This document shows, piece after piece, positions 18,495-30,419 of a DNA stretch of 64,000 bases (position 1 is the stretch's first letter; every line of letters starts with the position of its first letter). The notes under the pieces were generated by a model. The model searched no databases, had not been told where the DNA came from, and saw only the letters and a program-made list of their open reading frames with translations. The DNA comes from an uncultured Proteiniphilum sp. Lineage in GTDB: Bacteria > Bacteroidota > Bacteroidia > Bacteroidales > Dysgonomonadaceae. Made by a program: the position numbers and the translations under genes. The stretch covers positions 62,001 through 126,000 of the forward strand of contig CAKMJT010000002.1 of the NCBI GenBank assembly GCA_927407015.1, read 5' to 3'.

Positions 18495-21400
18495 TTAAAA
18501 CACAACCTTTACATTGAATCCCAGGTAACGGATGGAGGGATCACTAAAGTTTTCATAACCACCATCCGGATCGGAGTACTTGAACTGCCGGGCCCATAAA
18601 AATACATTTTGTCCCACCGCTGATATGGACGCGCTCCTGGCTTTGAATCTGCTGCTCAGACTTGCCGGCAGGTTATAGGTGAGTGAGACCTCCCGCACCT
18701 TGAAGAAGGTGGTTGAATAGGCATCCAGCGTAGAGGGAGAACCACCCCAGGCTGTTCCCCGGTGCAGGTTGTTGATGTATGTCTGATAGGTTACGGCCAC
18801 ATCATTGGGTGCGTAGGTCCTGTTATCGCTGGTGATGTTGCCATAGGTATCATACGTGGCTTCACCGGAGACCACTTTGACTCCTTCACCGGTATAATTT
18901 AGTGAACCGGGATCGTTGGCATCGAGGAATCTCTCGGGAACGACCGAATTGGGATGCGAACCGGCTCTCCACATGTACATCTCGGTGGTTGTCTGCGCAA
19001 TACCACCCACCCGTCCGTCGAGTGAAATGGCAAAAGTGAAGTCCTTGAAACGTAGTGAACTGTTTATTCCCCACAACCAGTCGGGGTCGGCATAACCAAA
19101 CAAGGAGGGATATTTCGAGTAGATGGGTAACCCATTGTTGTGGATGATATTTCCTTCCGGATCTTTCTGATAATCGTTCAGGATGTAATGATCCACTCGC
19201 TCTCCAACGGCTACCCAGGGTTTATCGGTGGAGTAAACGGAGTCGAGTTGTGTATAGTATCGGGCATATTTTGACCAGTTCAGCGAGAGATCCCATTGCA
19301 GATCTTTGGTTTTCACCGGTATCCCGGCAGCTGTTATTTCAACACCTTTGCGGGTAATTTCTTCATCAATGTTTACATAATTGTTGTAATATCCGGAAGC
19401 CGGACTTATTGCCGCAGACCTGAGGAAATCGTACATTCTTTTCTCGTAGTAGGAAACATCCAGTGATGCCCTGTTCTTGAGAAAATTGATCGCTGTTCCC
19501 ACTTCAAAAGTGGATGCCGACTCAGGCAGCACATCACTACCCTTGATGGTGGATGGATAGGATGCTGAACTTAAATCACCCCATGCATTCGATGTGATGG
19601 AATAGACAGAGTTGATCGAATAGATACTGGCCGGTGTTTTGGACGATGTCCATGAGCCTCTGAGCTTCCAGAGGGACAGCCAATCGTATGCAGGTAGTAA
19701 TTCAGATACAATGAAACTGCCCGAAACCGAAGGATAGAGATAGGAACGGGTGGTTTCCGAGAGAGTGGAGCTCCAGTCGTTACGGAAGGTGGCTTCTGCA
19801 TACAGCAGACTTTTCCAGGAAAATCCCACTCTTCCATACAAGCTGTTTACCTGTTGCTTGAAGATGACTGACCGGACGGCTGCCGGATTCACTGATGCCT
19901 TCAGGGAGTAGAAAGCCGGGATGGTGAGTCCGCCCTGCGTACGTGCTTCCATACCATCGTCCTGACGGTAGTAGATGGTACCTCCCACCAAACTTTCCAT
20001 GCGGAAATCACCGAAAGATTTGTCTGCAGATAGCAGGAAATCATTATTCAGGCTGTATCCCCGTCCCAGTCCGATATTGTAGGAGCCTCTCTGCGATTCA
20101 CCCCATACCTGTGTGCCGCCATTCAGCACGGTCGAGCTGCCGGCACCCTGGAAGGATCCTTTGGAGACGGTGATATCCTGCCTGTCGCTGTAGATGTCGA
20201 AACCACTGCGTGCCGTGGCTTTCAGCCACTCGGTGAAGTTGTAGTCGATGGAGACCGACCCGTTAAAGATGTCCCTGTCCTGACTGTGTGTTCTCTCATA
20301 ACTGTCGAAGTAGGGGTTGTTGTTGGTGGAGGTATAGCTGCTGTTCTGCACCTCGTTGGGTATCACCCAGTAATCCCGGTATTGCCTGATATCCCAGTCG
20401 GGGGCTGACCAGATTAACATGGAGTACATGGGATCATATCCCGTATATCCCCTGAAACCGGTGTTGGGGGTGGTCTGCTTATTGTAGGTCATGGAAGCGG
20501 ACAGCAGTAGTTTGTCGATTTTCATGTCACCACCCAGTCCAAAAGTCAGTTTGTCATAGGTTGAATTGGGATATTGTCCCTTGTTGTTCACCCATGTGAC
20601 AGAGGTGCGAAAACTCCCGAAATCGCCCTGCTGTGCAATATTCACGTTGTTGTTGAGGATGTAACCCGTTTCCAGGAAATTTTGAAAATTATCCTTCCCG
20701 ATGGGGAGATAGGGCATCGGCTGCATCGATTTGGAAACAGGATCCCATTGGATGATCTCCCTGCCATCCAGGGGCACGCCCCAGGATCCATCACCCGAGC
20801 GCACATATTCCAGGTTGCCCTCCGCATTCTTTCGTACGACCCTGCCAAAGCTCGACTGCATCTCCGGAATCGCCAGGTAACCGGCGGCAAACATCGTTCC
20901 TGAATTGACGGAGACAGAGAGGCCCTTGGCCGATAATCCCTTTTTGGTGGTCACCATGATCGCACCGCTGGACCCCCTGTACCCGTAGAGGGCAGATGCG
21001 GTGGCACCCTTCAGCACACTGAGGCTTTCCACATCATCCGATGGAATATCGCGCAATGTCATATTGGCATAAGGCACACCATCGATCACCAGCAGCGGTT
21101 CCTCACCGCGGATCTGAATAGAGGGTGCCTCGGTAAATTCCGTACTGTTGCGTACCAACAGACCGGCCACCTTCCCTGAGAGAGAGGTGCCTACATCCAC
21201 TCCCTTCACTGTCTGCAGTCCGTCACCTTCAACCGATTGAACGGAATAGCCCAGTGCTTTCTCCTCTCTTTTGATGCCCAGCGCCGTGACGACCACTTCG
21301 CTCAGCATCTCCGTGTTTTCCTCCATCACCACCTCGAAAGAAGTTCTTCCGGCAGTATTTAGGATCACATCCGCATAGCCCAGATAGGATATTTTCAGGG

Positions 21401-21899
21401 TCGCGTTCCGGTTTACACTCAGGGAGAAATTTCCGTTGTAATCGGTGATGGTGCCGTTGCCCGGTGTACCTTCTTCAATGATATTTGCCCCGATTATAGG
21501 GATTCCATTGACATCCAGCACCTGGCCTCTGACGGTCACCCTGTTTTGCTGTGCCTGGTTTGCTGATGGATTGTCCTCTTCCTTTACCGTTAATGCGATA
21601 ATGTTGTTTTCACTGATCCGGTAAGCAATATTCACTCCGGAAAGCAGTTGTTGCATGGCGACATCGATCGTGGCATTGGTGAGCCGAAGGGTGCTGTTTT
21701 TTTCCAATCCGGTGAGAGATTCATTATAAAAAAACTTGTAGTTACTCACTCTCTCAATCTCTTTCAAAGCTTCACGCAACGGTCTGTTCTGGATATTCAC
21801 GGTTATCTGCGCAAAAGCCTGTGTTGTTACAAACAGCAAAAGCAAGAGCACGACAAGTTTTGCCTTTGAATACTTCTTCAAAAAATGTTTTTGCCTCAT
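18495..21899 (-). CDS. SusC/RagA-family TonB-linked outer-membrane transporter with STN signalling domain
   Basis: A 1134-residue TonB-dependent transporter. The signal peptide (about 10-33, ending QAFAQ) is followed by a secretin/TonB short N-terminal (STN) domain (about 35-100, VNIQNRPLREALKEIERVSN). A carboxypeptidase-regulatory-like beta-sandwich (about 120-200, VRGQVLDVNGIPIIGANI) and a plug with SIQIRGEEPLLVIDGVPYA and VLKGATASALYGYRG come next. A 22-strand barrel ends in FNVKVVF. STN-containing SusC proteins both import oligosaccharides and signal to a FecR anti-sigma, which lies just upstream. The start at 21899 is chosen because it opens the signal peptide. The 238-nt fecR-susC gap probably contains a separate, sigma-dependent promoter. 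Confidence 0.95.
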   Translation of the reverse strand: MRQKHFLKKYSKAKLVVLLLLLFVTTQAFAQITVNIQNRPLREALKEIERVSNYKFFYNESLTGLEKNSTLRLTNATIDVAMQQLLSGVNIAYRISENNIIALTVKEEDNPSANQAQQNRVTVRGQVLDVNGIPIIGANIIEEGTPGNGTITDYNGNFSLSVNRNATLKISYLGYADVILNTAGRTSFEVVMEENTEMLSEVVVTALGIKREEKALGYSVQSVEGDGLQTVKGVDVGTSLSGKVAGLLVRNSTEFTEAPSIQIRGEEPLLVIDGVPYANMTLRDIPSDDVESLSVLKGATASALYGYRGSSGAIMVTTKKGLSAKGLSVSVNSGTMFAAGYLAIPEMQSSFGRVVRKNAEGNLEYVRSGDGSWGVPLDGREIIQWDPVSKSMQPMPYLPIGKDNFQNFLETGYILNNNVNIAQQGDFGSFRTSVTWVNNKGQYPNSTYDKLTFGLGGDMKIDKLLLSASMTYNKQTTPNTGFRGYTGYDPMYSMLIWSAPDWDIRQYRDYWVIPNEVQNSSYTSTNNNPYFDSYERTHSQDRDIFNGSVSIDYNFTEWLKATARSGFDIYSDRQDITVSKGSFQGAGSSTVLNGGTQVWGESQRGSYNIGLGRGYSLNNDFLLSADKSFGDFRMESLVGGTIYYRQDDGMEARTQGGLTIPAFYSLKASVNPAAVRSVIFKQQVNSLYGRVGFSWKSLLYAEATFRNDWSSTLSETTRSYLYPSVSGSFIVSELLPAYDWLSLWKLRGSWTSSKTPASIYSINSVYSITSNAWGDLSSASYPSTIKGSDVLPESASTFEVGTAINFLKNRASLDVSYYEKRMYDFLRSAAISPASGYYNNYVNIDEEITRKGVEITAAGIPVKTKDLQWDLSLNWSKYARYYTQLDSVYSTDKPWVAVGERVDHYILNDYQKDPEGNIIHNNGLPIYSKYPSLFGYADPDWLWGINSSLRFKDFTFAISLDGRVGGIAQTTTEMYMWRAGSHPNSVVPERFLDANDPGSLNYTGEGVKVVSGEATYDTYGNITSDNRTYAPNDVAVTYQTYINNLHRGTAWGGSPSTLDAYSTTFFKVREVSLTYNLPASLSSRFKARSASISAVGQNVFLWARQFKYSDPDGGYENFSDPSIRYLGFNVKVVF

Positions 21900-22118
21900 A
21901 CCTGTAAATTTTAAGGGTTGATTTATTTCCTGGAACAAAAAACCGGATTTTTCGATTCTTCTTTGTCTGTGGATGCGGGAAAGAAGAATAGCCGTTTTTT
22001 CTCTCATGTGTTTATTCACTCTGTTAATAAGTATACAAGAGAGGCGGTATAAACCACTATCCGTTAATAAAGATTAACTATAATTTTCTTGTAAATAAAA
22101 CTGCCGGATAAGGGCAAG

Positions 22119-22132
22119 AGCACTTAAGTGCT
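22119..22132. repeat. Perfect 14-nt palindrome between fecR and susC
   Basis: AGCACTTAAGTGCT, directly after the fecR stop codon. There is no T-run on the minus strand, so it is not a typical terminator. It could be an operator or an mRNA stem; its function is unknown. Confidence 0.5.
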
Positions 22133-22137
22133 GGTTC

Positions 22138-23112
22138 TTAATCCCGATAATAGAGTTCGATGACCGTTCCGTTCATCTCGTAATGCATGGCGGATGTCAG
22201 TGAGAGGATATCGAGCGCATTGCGTATGCTGCTGTTGCCGAGTGTGCCGGTAAAACGGAGAGGACGCAGTTTCTCTGAAGCGAAGCGGATTTCGACATTG
22301 AAAACACGGGAAAGTGTATTGGCTATCTCATCAAACGAACTATTTTCGAAATAAAGGTTCCCGTCCTTCCACTGTATAAAATCAGATGCATAGACCCTGT
22401 CCGTTGTAAGGGTGTGGCTGGCCTTGTCGACAATTGCCCGTTCATTTTCGGTGAGTATCTCTACCTGTCCCCCTGTATTTACTTTTATTTTCCCTTCCAC
22501 GAGCACGGTGGAGGCGTAATTTTCATCACTGTAAGCACTCACGTTAAAAGCGGTGCCAAGTGCCAGGATATCCATTTCACGGGTATGCACGATAAAAGGG
22601 CGTTGCGTGTCTTTTGCCACCTCGAAATAGGCTTCACCATCCAGCGATACCTTTCGGTCGTGACGATTAAAATCGTTGCCGTAGGTAAGCGCCGAGCCGG
22701 AGTTGATCCACACACGGCTGCCGTCGGCCAGGGTGACGATGGCCTTCTCTCCATTGGGTGCGGTGATGGTTACACGATTGTTCCCCGGCAGTTGATCGGA
22801 TGTGATGAGATAGACCAATAGCGCTGACAGCAGGGGGAGGACAATCATGGCAGCCCACTGCATGGCCCTGCGCAGGGATGCTGTTCTCAGGGAACGTTTT
22901 CTTCCCTGTGCGATGGTTGAACGAATCTGTGCGTGCATCCGCTGCGCCGTTTGCTCATCTATTTCCGGGTGCGACTGATCAAGCCTCCTTTCCAAATACT
23001 GATCCAGATCCTTATCCTTGCGAAGCAAACTGAGCAGGAGTTGAGTCTCTTCCTCCGAAGCTTCATTGCGCAGATACTTCTCAAACAGTACGATGTAGTT
23101 CTTATTTTCCAT
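22138..23112 (-). CDS. FecR-family anti-sigma factor
   Basis: A 324-residue single-pass membrane protein. The N-terminal cytoplasmic part (1-85) is the sigma-binding region with LRNEASEEETQLLLSLL. One membrane helix (about 88-107) follows, then the periplasmic FecR domain (about 115-210) with APNGEKAIVTLADGSRVWIN and LDGEAYFEVAKD. The C-terminal DUF4974 domain (about 253-322) has FENSSFDEIANTLSRVFNVE. It should hold the adjacent ECF sigma inactive until the SusC STN domain touches it. The ATG at 23112 gives the usual N-terminus; an upstream in-frame ATG at 23145 is less likely. It begins 74 nt after the sigma stop. Confidence 0.94.
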   Translation of the reverse strand: MENKNYIVLFEKYLRNEASEEETQLLLSLLRKDKDLDQYLERRLDQSHPEIDEQTAQRMHAQIRSTIAQGRKRSLRTASLRRAMQWAAMIVLPLLSALLVYLITSDQLPGNNRVTITAPNGEKAIVTLADGSRVWINSGSALTYGNDFNRHDRKVSLDGEAYFEVAKDTQRPFIVHTREMDILALGTAFNVSAYSDENYASTVLVEGKIKVNTGGQVEILTENERAIVDKASHTLTTDRVYASDFIQWKDGNLYFENSSFDEIANTLSRVFNVEIRFASEKLRPLRFTGTLGNSSIRNALDILSLTSAMHYEMNGTVIELYYRD

Positions 23113-23186
23113 TATTCTCTTTTCGGGATCGTATAAATGATACAATTAAAGGGCCTGATTCCCTGAAGGGGTTGCCAATTATTATG

Positions 23187-23765
23187 TTAAATTAACAGGG
23201 TGAGGCACAAGAGAAACAATTTATCGTAATTTTTCTCCAGTTGCCGGCGCATAAACCGGGTGGCCAGTGAGAGTTGGGTCTCCACGGTGCTGACCGAAAT
23301 ATGCATGATTTCAGCTATTTGTTTGGTGGACAAGTCTTCTTTTCGGCTTAGGATGAAGATTCTCTTCCTTGAAGGGGGTAACTGGTCGATAAGCTCATCA
23401 ATAAAATCTTCCAGCCACTTACGTTCCAGTTCTTTTTCGGTTGCCGTATCGAGAGGAGACTGTTCCCGCAGGATATACTCCTGGTATACAAATTCTATCG
23501 TCTGTCGTTGGTACCTGTTCAGCAACATGTTTTTCGCAATGACGGAGAGATAGGAGAGAACGGATTTTTCCGGATGAATCTGTTCCCGCACTTCCCACAG
23601 TTTCACGAAGACCGATTGTACAATCTCCTCTGCCGTGTAGCGGTCGCCGTGCGACAGGGTCATGATGAAGTTAAAAAGCTTTCCCGCATAACGCTTGTAG
23701 ATGGTTCCGAAAGCTTTCTCAGAACCGTTTCTCAGTGCGATCAATTCTTTTTCCTCATCAGACAT
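23187..23765 (-). CDS. ECF sigma factor of the SusC/FecR signalling locus
   Basis: A 192-residue RpoE-like sigma factor. Region 2 (about 10-85) has FGTIYKRYAGKLFNFIM and EEIVQSVFVKLWEVREQI. Region 4 (about 125-180) has LPPSRKRIFILSRKEDLSTK and the helix-turn-helix QIAEIMHISVSTVETQLSLA. Gene order sigma, FecR, SusC, SusD, GH16 is the standard trans-envelope relay of Bacteroidales: ligand on SusC, then STN contact with FecR, then release of sigma, then transcription of the uptake genes. Its target promoter is probably in the fecR-susC gap. Confidence 0.95.
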   Translation of the reverse strand: MSDEEKELIALRNGSEKAFGTIYKRYAGKLFNFIMTLSHGDRYTAEEIVQSVFVKLWEVREQIHPEKSVLSYLSVIAKNMLLNRYQRQTIEFVYQEYILREQSPLDTATEKELERKWLEDFIDELIDQLPPSRKRIFILSRKEDLSTKQIAEIMHISVSTVETQLSLATRFMRRQLEKNYDKLFLLCLTLLI

Positions 23766-23907
23766 CTTTGTAAAATATGAATTGTCTACAATTGAAAACG
23801 TTTTATCCTGTACCCTCTTATACCCGCTCTCCCAGCATCAACTGATTTCTGAGTTGTTGCAGGTCTCCTGTTGAGGTAATCCCAGCAATCTCCCCGCAAA
23901 GGTTCCA

Positions 23908-26682
23908 TCACTTGTCTGTTTCGTACCCCCATGTCTTGCCCTTTTCAGTGGCCGGCACCCCTTTTGTCATCCATACCGGTGCAGGATCGCCTTTGAGGTA
24001 ATGGTCGAAGAACTGCTGCAATCGGATGGAGAGGTCTTTGCTGTTGCGGCGGTGTACCAGATTGTGATCCTCACCGTTGTATTGCAGCATCCAGACGGGT
24101 TTCCCCAATCGTCTGAGCGTCATGAAGAGTTCAATCCCCTGGTACCAGGGAACAGCTCCGTCCTTGTCGTTGTGCATAATCAGCAGCGGTGTCTCTACTT
24201 TATCGGCAAAGAAAACGGGGGAGTTGTCTATGTAGCGCCGGAGCGAATCGCTCATCGGCACACCGATACGCGACTGCGTCTGTTCATACTGAAACTGCCG
24301 GCTGCGGCCCGACTCCCAGCGGATTCCCCCGTAGGCACTGGTCATGTTCGACACCGGCGCACCGGCTCCTGCCGCTTTGAATATGTTTGTCTTCGTCACC
24401 AGGTAAGCCACCTGGTAACCCCCCCAGCTCTGTCCCTGTATCGCCATATGCTCCTTGTCCACCCAATTGTTTTTTGCCAGTGCCCCGGCACCCGCTACCA
24501 CCGCATTGTAGGCATCCATCCCCGGGTTTCCGACGGTATACCGGATGTCTGGTGTGAAAACGATATAACCTCGGCTCACGAAGAAAGGGATATTAATGAC
24601 CGAACGGCTTGGGGCGGGTGTGAACCAGCGGTAGAGCTCATCGGAATGCTTCTCGTAGAAGTAGATTATTACGGGGTATTTTCTGGCCGGATCAAAATCC
24701 TCCGGTTTGTAGAGGATTCCTTGCAGCGGGATGCCGGTGAAGGAGGTCCAGGAGAAGAGTTCTGCCGTTCCCCAGTTATAGTCTTCTTTCTGTGGATTGA
24801 TATGCGTCAGTTTGTCCGCTGATTTCCAGTAATCGCCGGTCACATACAGATCGGGTGAGGTATGGAAGTTGCTTCTCTGAAAGAGAAAGAGATCCTTTTC
24901 CTTTGCTTTTGTCACCGATGAGAAGGTGAAGCCTCCCAGCACTCTTCTCTTCAGCGGCTGACGCCCTTTCTGTGCCAGCGTGTAGAAGCCCGCCTCCTTG
25001 CTCCTGTTGTCGAAAGCGGTGAGCAGCAGAAGATCGTCGGGTGCTATGAATCGTTTTTCGGGATCGGTGTTGAGATACCTGAAGGTGATGGAGTCGCTGC
25101 GTCCTGTATGACGGGTGATGTTTTCCGCTTTTTTCTCCCCTTTGGGGTCAATTTTCCAGATATCGAACGCATCGTTCAGGAGCAGGTAGGCATCGTCCTC
25201 TCCCCAGGCGGCAATACCGTACGATCCCGGTTCGGAAGGAATGTCGTTTTTTTCATTCCAGAAGTTTACGGGAATATCCCGGGTTAGGTTCTTCATCGTC
25301 TTGTCCCGGTTGTCGTAAGCAAACCAGTGACGCTGAGCGGCATCCCACCAGAGTGTGTAATTCCCCTTCGGTGAGAGCATCGGCCTTCCCGGCAACGGTT
25401 TGCCGACGGGATGCAGGCTGTTGTCCTCCAGGTTCATGATCCAAACATCGTATCTGGGTGAACTATCCCACTGGCTCTCCGTCTGATAGGGAAGATCGGA
25501 CCAGAGCAGTGCGTATCGGCCGTTGCCTTCATCGGATACAACTACGGAAGGCATTTGCACTCCTGCCACCGGCAGAAAATGATCCTTCCGCATCGGATCC
25601 ACCACACCGGTGTAGGTTCGTTTCTCTTCCTGCTTCAGCTCCGCCAGCTGCTGTGGCGGGATCAGACGGTCCTGCCAGTGCCAGATATCCAGGGCAGCCA
25701 TCTCAAAATCGACCAGTGTGGTATCCTTGGGTTTTTGCTGCGGTGCGGCACCGATCAGAATTCTTTTGCCATCTTTGCTGAATGAAGGGGCAGCATGTTC
25801 ATTGAAAATCCATCCTTCCGGTATTCCCGATGAGTTTCTGTCGGCAATGATTAACGCTGAATCGGATCCACTTTTAAAATAACGCAGATCAAACACTTGC
25901 TGTTTCACTTTTGAGGTGTCGCTTGTAGCAAGGTAAGTGAGTTGACTGCCCGGTTCATCGAACGAGAGTGACTTGTAGATTTTCTTTTCTTTTGAGATGA
26001 CTTTCTGTACGTGGTGTATCAAATCGAAAAAGAGTACCCGTGGAATATCCTTAGAATCTTTTTGTTCCGGTTCGATGGATACTGCAAACACATTTCCGAA
26101 TGTATTGAAGAGGTGTTCTTTGGCATTGCGGATGGTATCTTCGCGCTGTGAAAGAAGATCTCGTAAAATCAGCAACTCTTTGGGTTTCTCCTTTTTCTCC
26201 GCTTTCTTCGTAGTATCTTTCGGCAGGGTGATCGTGTAGGCTACATGTGTATCCGACTCCCTGGCTGTTTTGAATGACTTCACACGGGCGATTTTTTGCA
26301 CCGCAAAGGTCCGGTTGTCGACAATCACCAGCGAATCTTTCGGCATATCTTCCGTTTTTTTCTTGTCGATACGCGCCTGCCGCCGTTCAGCAAACGGAGT
26401 TCTGAGCAGTCCTACCGTCCATTTGCCGTCTGTGGACAGCTTGTAACTGTTTACCCTCTCCAGCGTGAGCGATCGTTTACCGGCGAGATCCCTGATTAAT
26501 AAGGATGTATCTCCTTCCTGCGGACTGATCAGTGTGGCTGCAATTTTCCCGTCGTGGGCGACCGAGATATGGTTGAGGCTCTTCCAGCTGTCATAAACCG
26601 AATGATCGAGGGGTTTCTTTTGCCCATGGAGCATCGTTGTCAGCAAAAGGCAGATGAGTGTCAGGTGAAAGGTTTGATGCAT
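23908..26682 (-). CDS. Exported S9-family (prolyl oligopeptidase-type) serine peptidase
   Basis: A 924-residue exported enzyme with a signal peptide (about 1-20, LTLICLLLTTMLHGQ). A long beta-propeller region (about 30-640) contains an inserted Lys-rich stretch near 165. The C-terminal alpha/beta-hydrolase domain (about 650-900) carries the nucleophile in GQSWGGYQVAYL, the acid in LLIMHNDKDGAVPW and the His in YNGEDHNLVHRR. The order Ser-Asp-His and the propeller identify clan SC family S9, which cleaves short peptides. The organisation suggests periplasmic peptide breakdown. It is longer than typical DPP-IV relatives (about 720), mostly through propeller insertions. Confidence 0.93.
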   Translation of the reverse strand: MHQTFHLTLICLLLTTMLHGQKKPLDHSVYDSWKSLNHISVAHDGKIAATLISPQEGDTSLLIRDLAGKRSLTLERVNSYKLSTDGKWTVGLLRTPFAERRQARIDKKKTEDMPKDSLVIVDNRTFAVQKIARVKSFKTARESDTHVAYTITLPKDTTKKAEKKEKPKELLILRDLLSQREDTIRNAKEHLFNTFGNVFAVSIEPEQKDSKDIPRVLFFDLIHHVQKVISKEKKIYKSLSFDEPGSQLTYLATSDTSKVKQQVFDLRYFKSGSDSALIIADRNSSGIPEGWIFNEHAAPSFSKDGKRILIGAAPQQKPKDTTLVDFEMAALDIWHWQDRLIPPQQLAELKQEEKRTYTGVVDPMRKDHFLPVAGVQMPSVVVSDEGNGRYALLWSDLPYQTESQWDSSPRYDVWIMNLEDNSLHPVGKPLPGRPMLSPKGNYTLWWDAAQRHWFAYDNRDKTMKNLTRDIPVNFWNEKNDIPSEPGSYGIAAWGEDDAYLLLNDAFDIWKIDPKGEKKAENITRHTGRSDSITFRYLNTDPEKRFIAPDDLLLLTAFDNRSKEAGFYTLAQKGRQPLKRRVLGGFTFSSVTKAKEKDLFLFQRSNFHTSPDLYVTGDYWKSADKLTHINPQKEDYNWGTAELFSWTSFTGIPLQGILYKPEDFDPARKYPVIIYFYEKHSDELYRWFTPAPSRSVINIPFFVSRGYIVFTPDIRYTVGNPGMDAYNAVVAGAGALAKNNWVDKEHMAIQGQSWGGYQVAYLVTKTNIFKAAGAGAPVSNMTSAYGGIRWESGRSRQFQYEQTQSRIGVPMSDSLRRYIDNSPVFFADKVETPLLIMHNDKDGAVPWYQGIELFMTLRRLGKPVWMLQYNGEDHNLVHRRNSKDLSIRLQQFFDHYLKGDPAPVWMTKGVPATEKGKTWGYETDK

Positions 26683-26822
26683 AAGGGAATGTATTTTGGC
26701 TGTTTGAACCTGCTGTTCCTGTAACTACCAGCGGATTGTTGGCAAAAATAGTATTTTTTTTGATGATGGGAACCTGAAAACAGATTTATGAACATCATTC
26801 CGGTTCATTTGTTTGTATACAT

Positions 26823-29240
<2,418 letters not shown>

Positions 29241-29322
29241 GAGAGAGCACTTCCTGGAAAATAAATTCCCGGAAGAGGGATACAAAGGCCTTGTGCTGCC
29301 TTTTAAATCCGTTAAGTGTCTG

Positions 29323-29736
29323 CTAAAAGACTACACCGACCGGATGGTGGGACAAGATCTGTATCCCCAGGACATGCTCTACATATTGAAAATAGTAAAA
29401 CAGTTTGTGATTCAGCTCAAACCCGTAATCCACACCCGGCTCATACCCTATAATAGGTTCAAAGAATGATCTTTTCCGGGGTTGGGTGGCCAGGTAATTC
29501 CAGGCTGACACATACTGATGGTTCCAGCCCTCATAGTACTGCTGGGACCGGTATCTGGCCGGTGAGTCCTGAAGCAGGTACCATGTTTCGAATCCCGTAT
29601 CGAATACAATCAGTTCATATTCCACGGAATCTTCCCGAGCTTCATTGTCGTTCGGTTCAATCTTGACCATCCCTTTCGGACCCGAGCAGGCTGCGAGGAA
29701 TGATACCACAGCGAATAAAAGAAAAATCTTTTTCAT
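29323..29736 (-). CDS. DUF6146 family lipoprotein
   Basis: A 137-residue lipoprotein with lipobox Cys17 (VVSFLAACSGPKG). It is followed by a compact domain rich in aromatic residues: YELIVFDTGFETWYLL, YRSQQYYEGWNHQYVSAWN, and DYGFELNHKLFYYFQYVE, ending HHPVGVVF. This pattern matches DUF6146, a Bacteroidetes family without a known role. It converges on copA, with an 82-nt gap. The start at 29736 is chosen for the signal peptide; the longer in-frame start at 29769 is unlikely. A -7-like box (TACCTTTG on the minus strand, 29765-29758) lies 21 nt upstream. Confidence 0.85.
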   Translation of the reverse strand: MKKIFLLFAVVSFLAACSGPKGMVKIEPNDNEAREDSVEYELIVFDTGFETWYLLQDSPARYRSQQYYEGWNHQYVSAWNYLATQPRKRSFFEPIIGYEPGVDYGFELNHKLFYYFQYVEHVLGIQILSHHPVGVVF

Positions 29737-29769
29737 ATGATTAAAACTATTTATTTTCAAAGGTATCAT

Positions 29770-30209
29770 ATGGAACTCGCTTTAATCATGCACGTGGGTG
29801 CAAATGGTTTACATGCTCGTTTCATACGATTATATTTTATTTATACTTACGTCAGCCTTTTGCGTGTTTTATTTCTCCCGTTTCTTTATTCAACCATATA
29901 CAGTTTAACATCGATTTTCAGTCATTTGTTTATTCGGAGGTGTTTCACACGATATCACCGAGAATTGCTCCAAGCATATGATACGATTATATAGCATTCA
30001 TTTTCATCGGTAAAATTATAAAAAATATTTGATCGTCAGGAAGATATCTTCATCCTATTATTATGGTTGATTCAGCGCTGCTCATGGAAAATGCATCCCG
30101 GAGGTAAAAAAAATGAACAAAAACGCCTGAAGTTTGTCTTTAATGCAGGGCCGTTGCCGATCAGCAGGCGGCGAAAAATAACAGATTATATGTTAGGAGT
30201 AAAATAAAA
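29770..30209. other. AT-rich intergenic region with a 12-nt direct repeat
   Basis: I see no convincing gene in these 440 nt. A 12-nt direct repeat, ATACGATTATAT, occurs at 29824-29835 and 29981-29992. An 85-codon plus-strand frame here looks random in composition. The last 30 nt hold the leader of the HMA gene, including a GGAG at 30196-30199. Confidence 0.5.
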
Positions 30210-30419
30210 ATGGAAACAATCAAATTCAAAACAAATATCAATTGCACCAATTGTCTGGCCAAGGTTACCCCCTTTCTAGATAAAAAAGAGGGCATACAAT
30301 CCTGGAAAGTGGATATAGATAATCCCGATAAGATACTGACAGTGGAAACGGAAACCCTTACTGCGGATGATATTGTGAAGACTATCAAACGTACAGGGTT
30401 TGAGGCAGAACTGATGTGA
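30210..30419 (+). CDS. Small HMA-domain metallochaperone
   Basis: A 69-residue single heavy-metal-associated domain. The metal site is INCTNCLAKV (Cys13 and Cys16), and the rest follows the beta-alpha-beta-beta-alpha-beta pattern (SWKVDIDNPDKILTVETE, then IVKTIKRTGFEAEL). The usual Met before CxxC is replaced by Asn, which may alter affinity. It could carry Cu(I) to the CopA ATPase 970 nt upstream; that is inference from proximity and family. GGAG at 30196-30199 is a plausible ribosome-binding site. Its stop overlaps the next gene's GTG start by 4 nt, indicating coupled translation. Confidence 0.88.
   Translation: METIKFKTNINCTNCLAKVTPFLDKKEGIQSWKVDIDNPDKILTVETETLTADDIVKTIKRTGFEAELM

Noticed and set aside
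24001-24822. 273-codon plus-strand ORF opposite the S9 peptidase.
   Set aside because: It is the antisense shadow of a clearly conserved catalytic domain; the translated sequence is rich in His, Val and Arg as expected from antisense reading.
29737-29994. 85-codon plus-strand ORF in the gap upstream of the HMA gene.
   Set aside because: Composition follows the AT-rich background, it overlaps the start of the DUF6146 gene on the other strand, and no family is recognisable.
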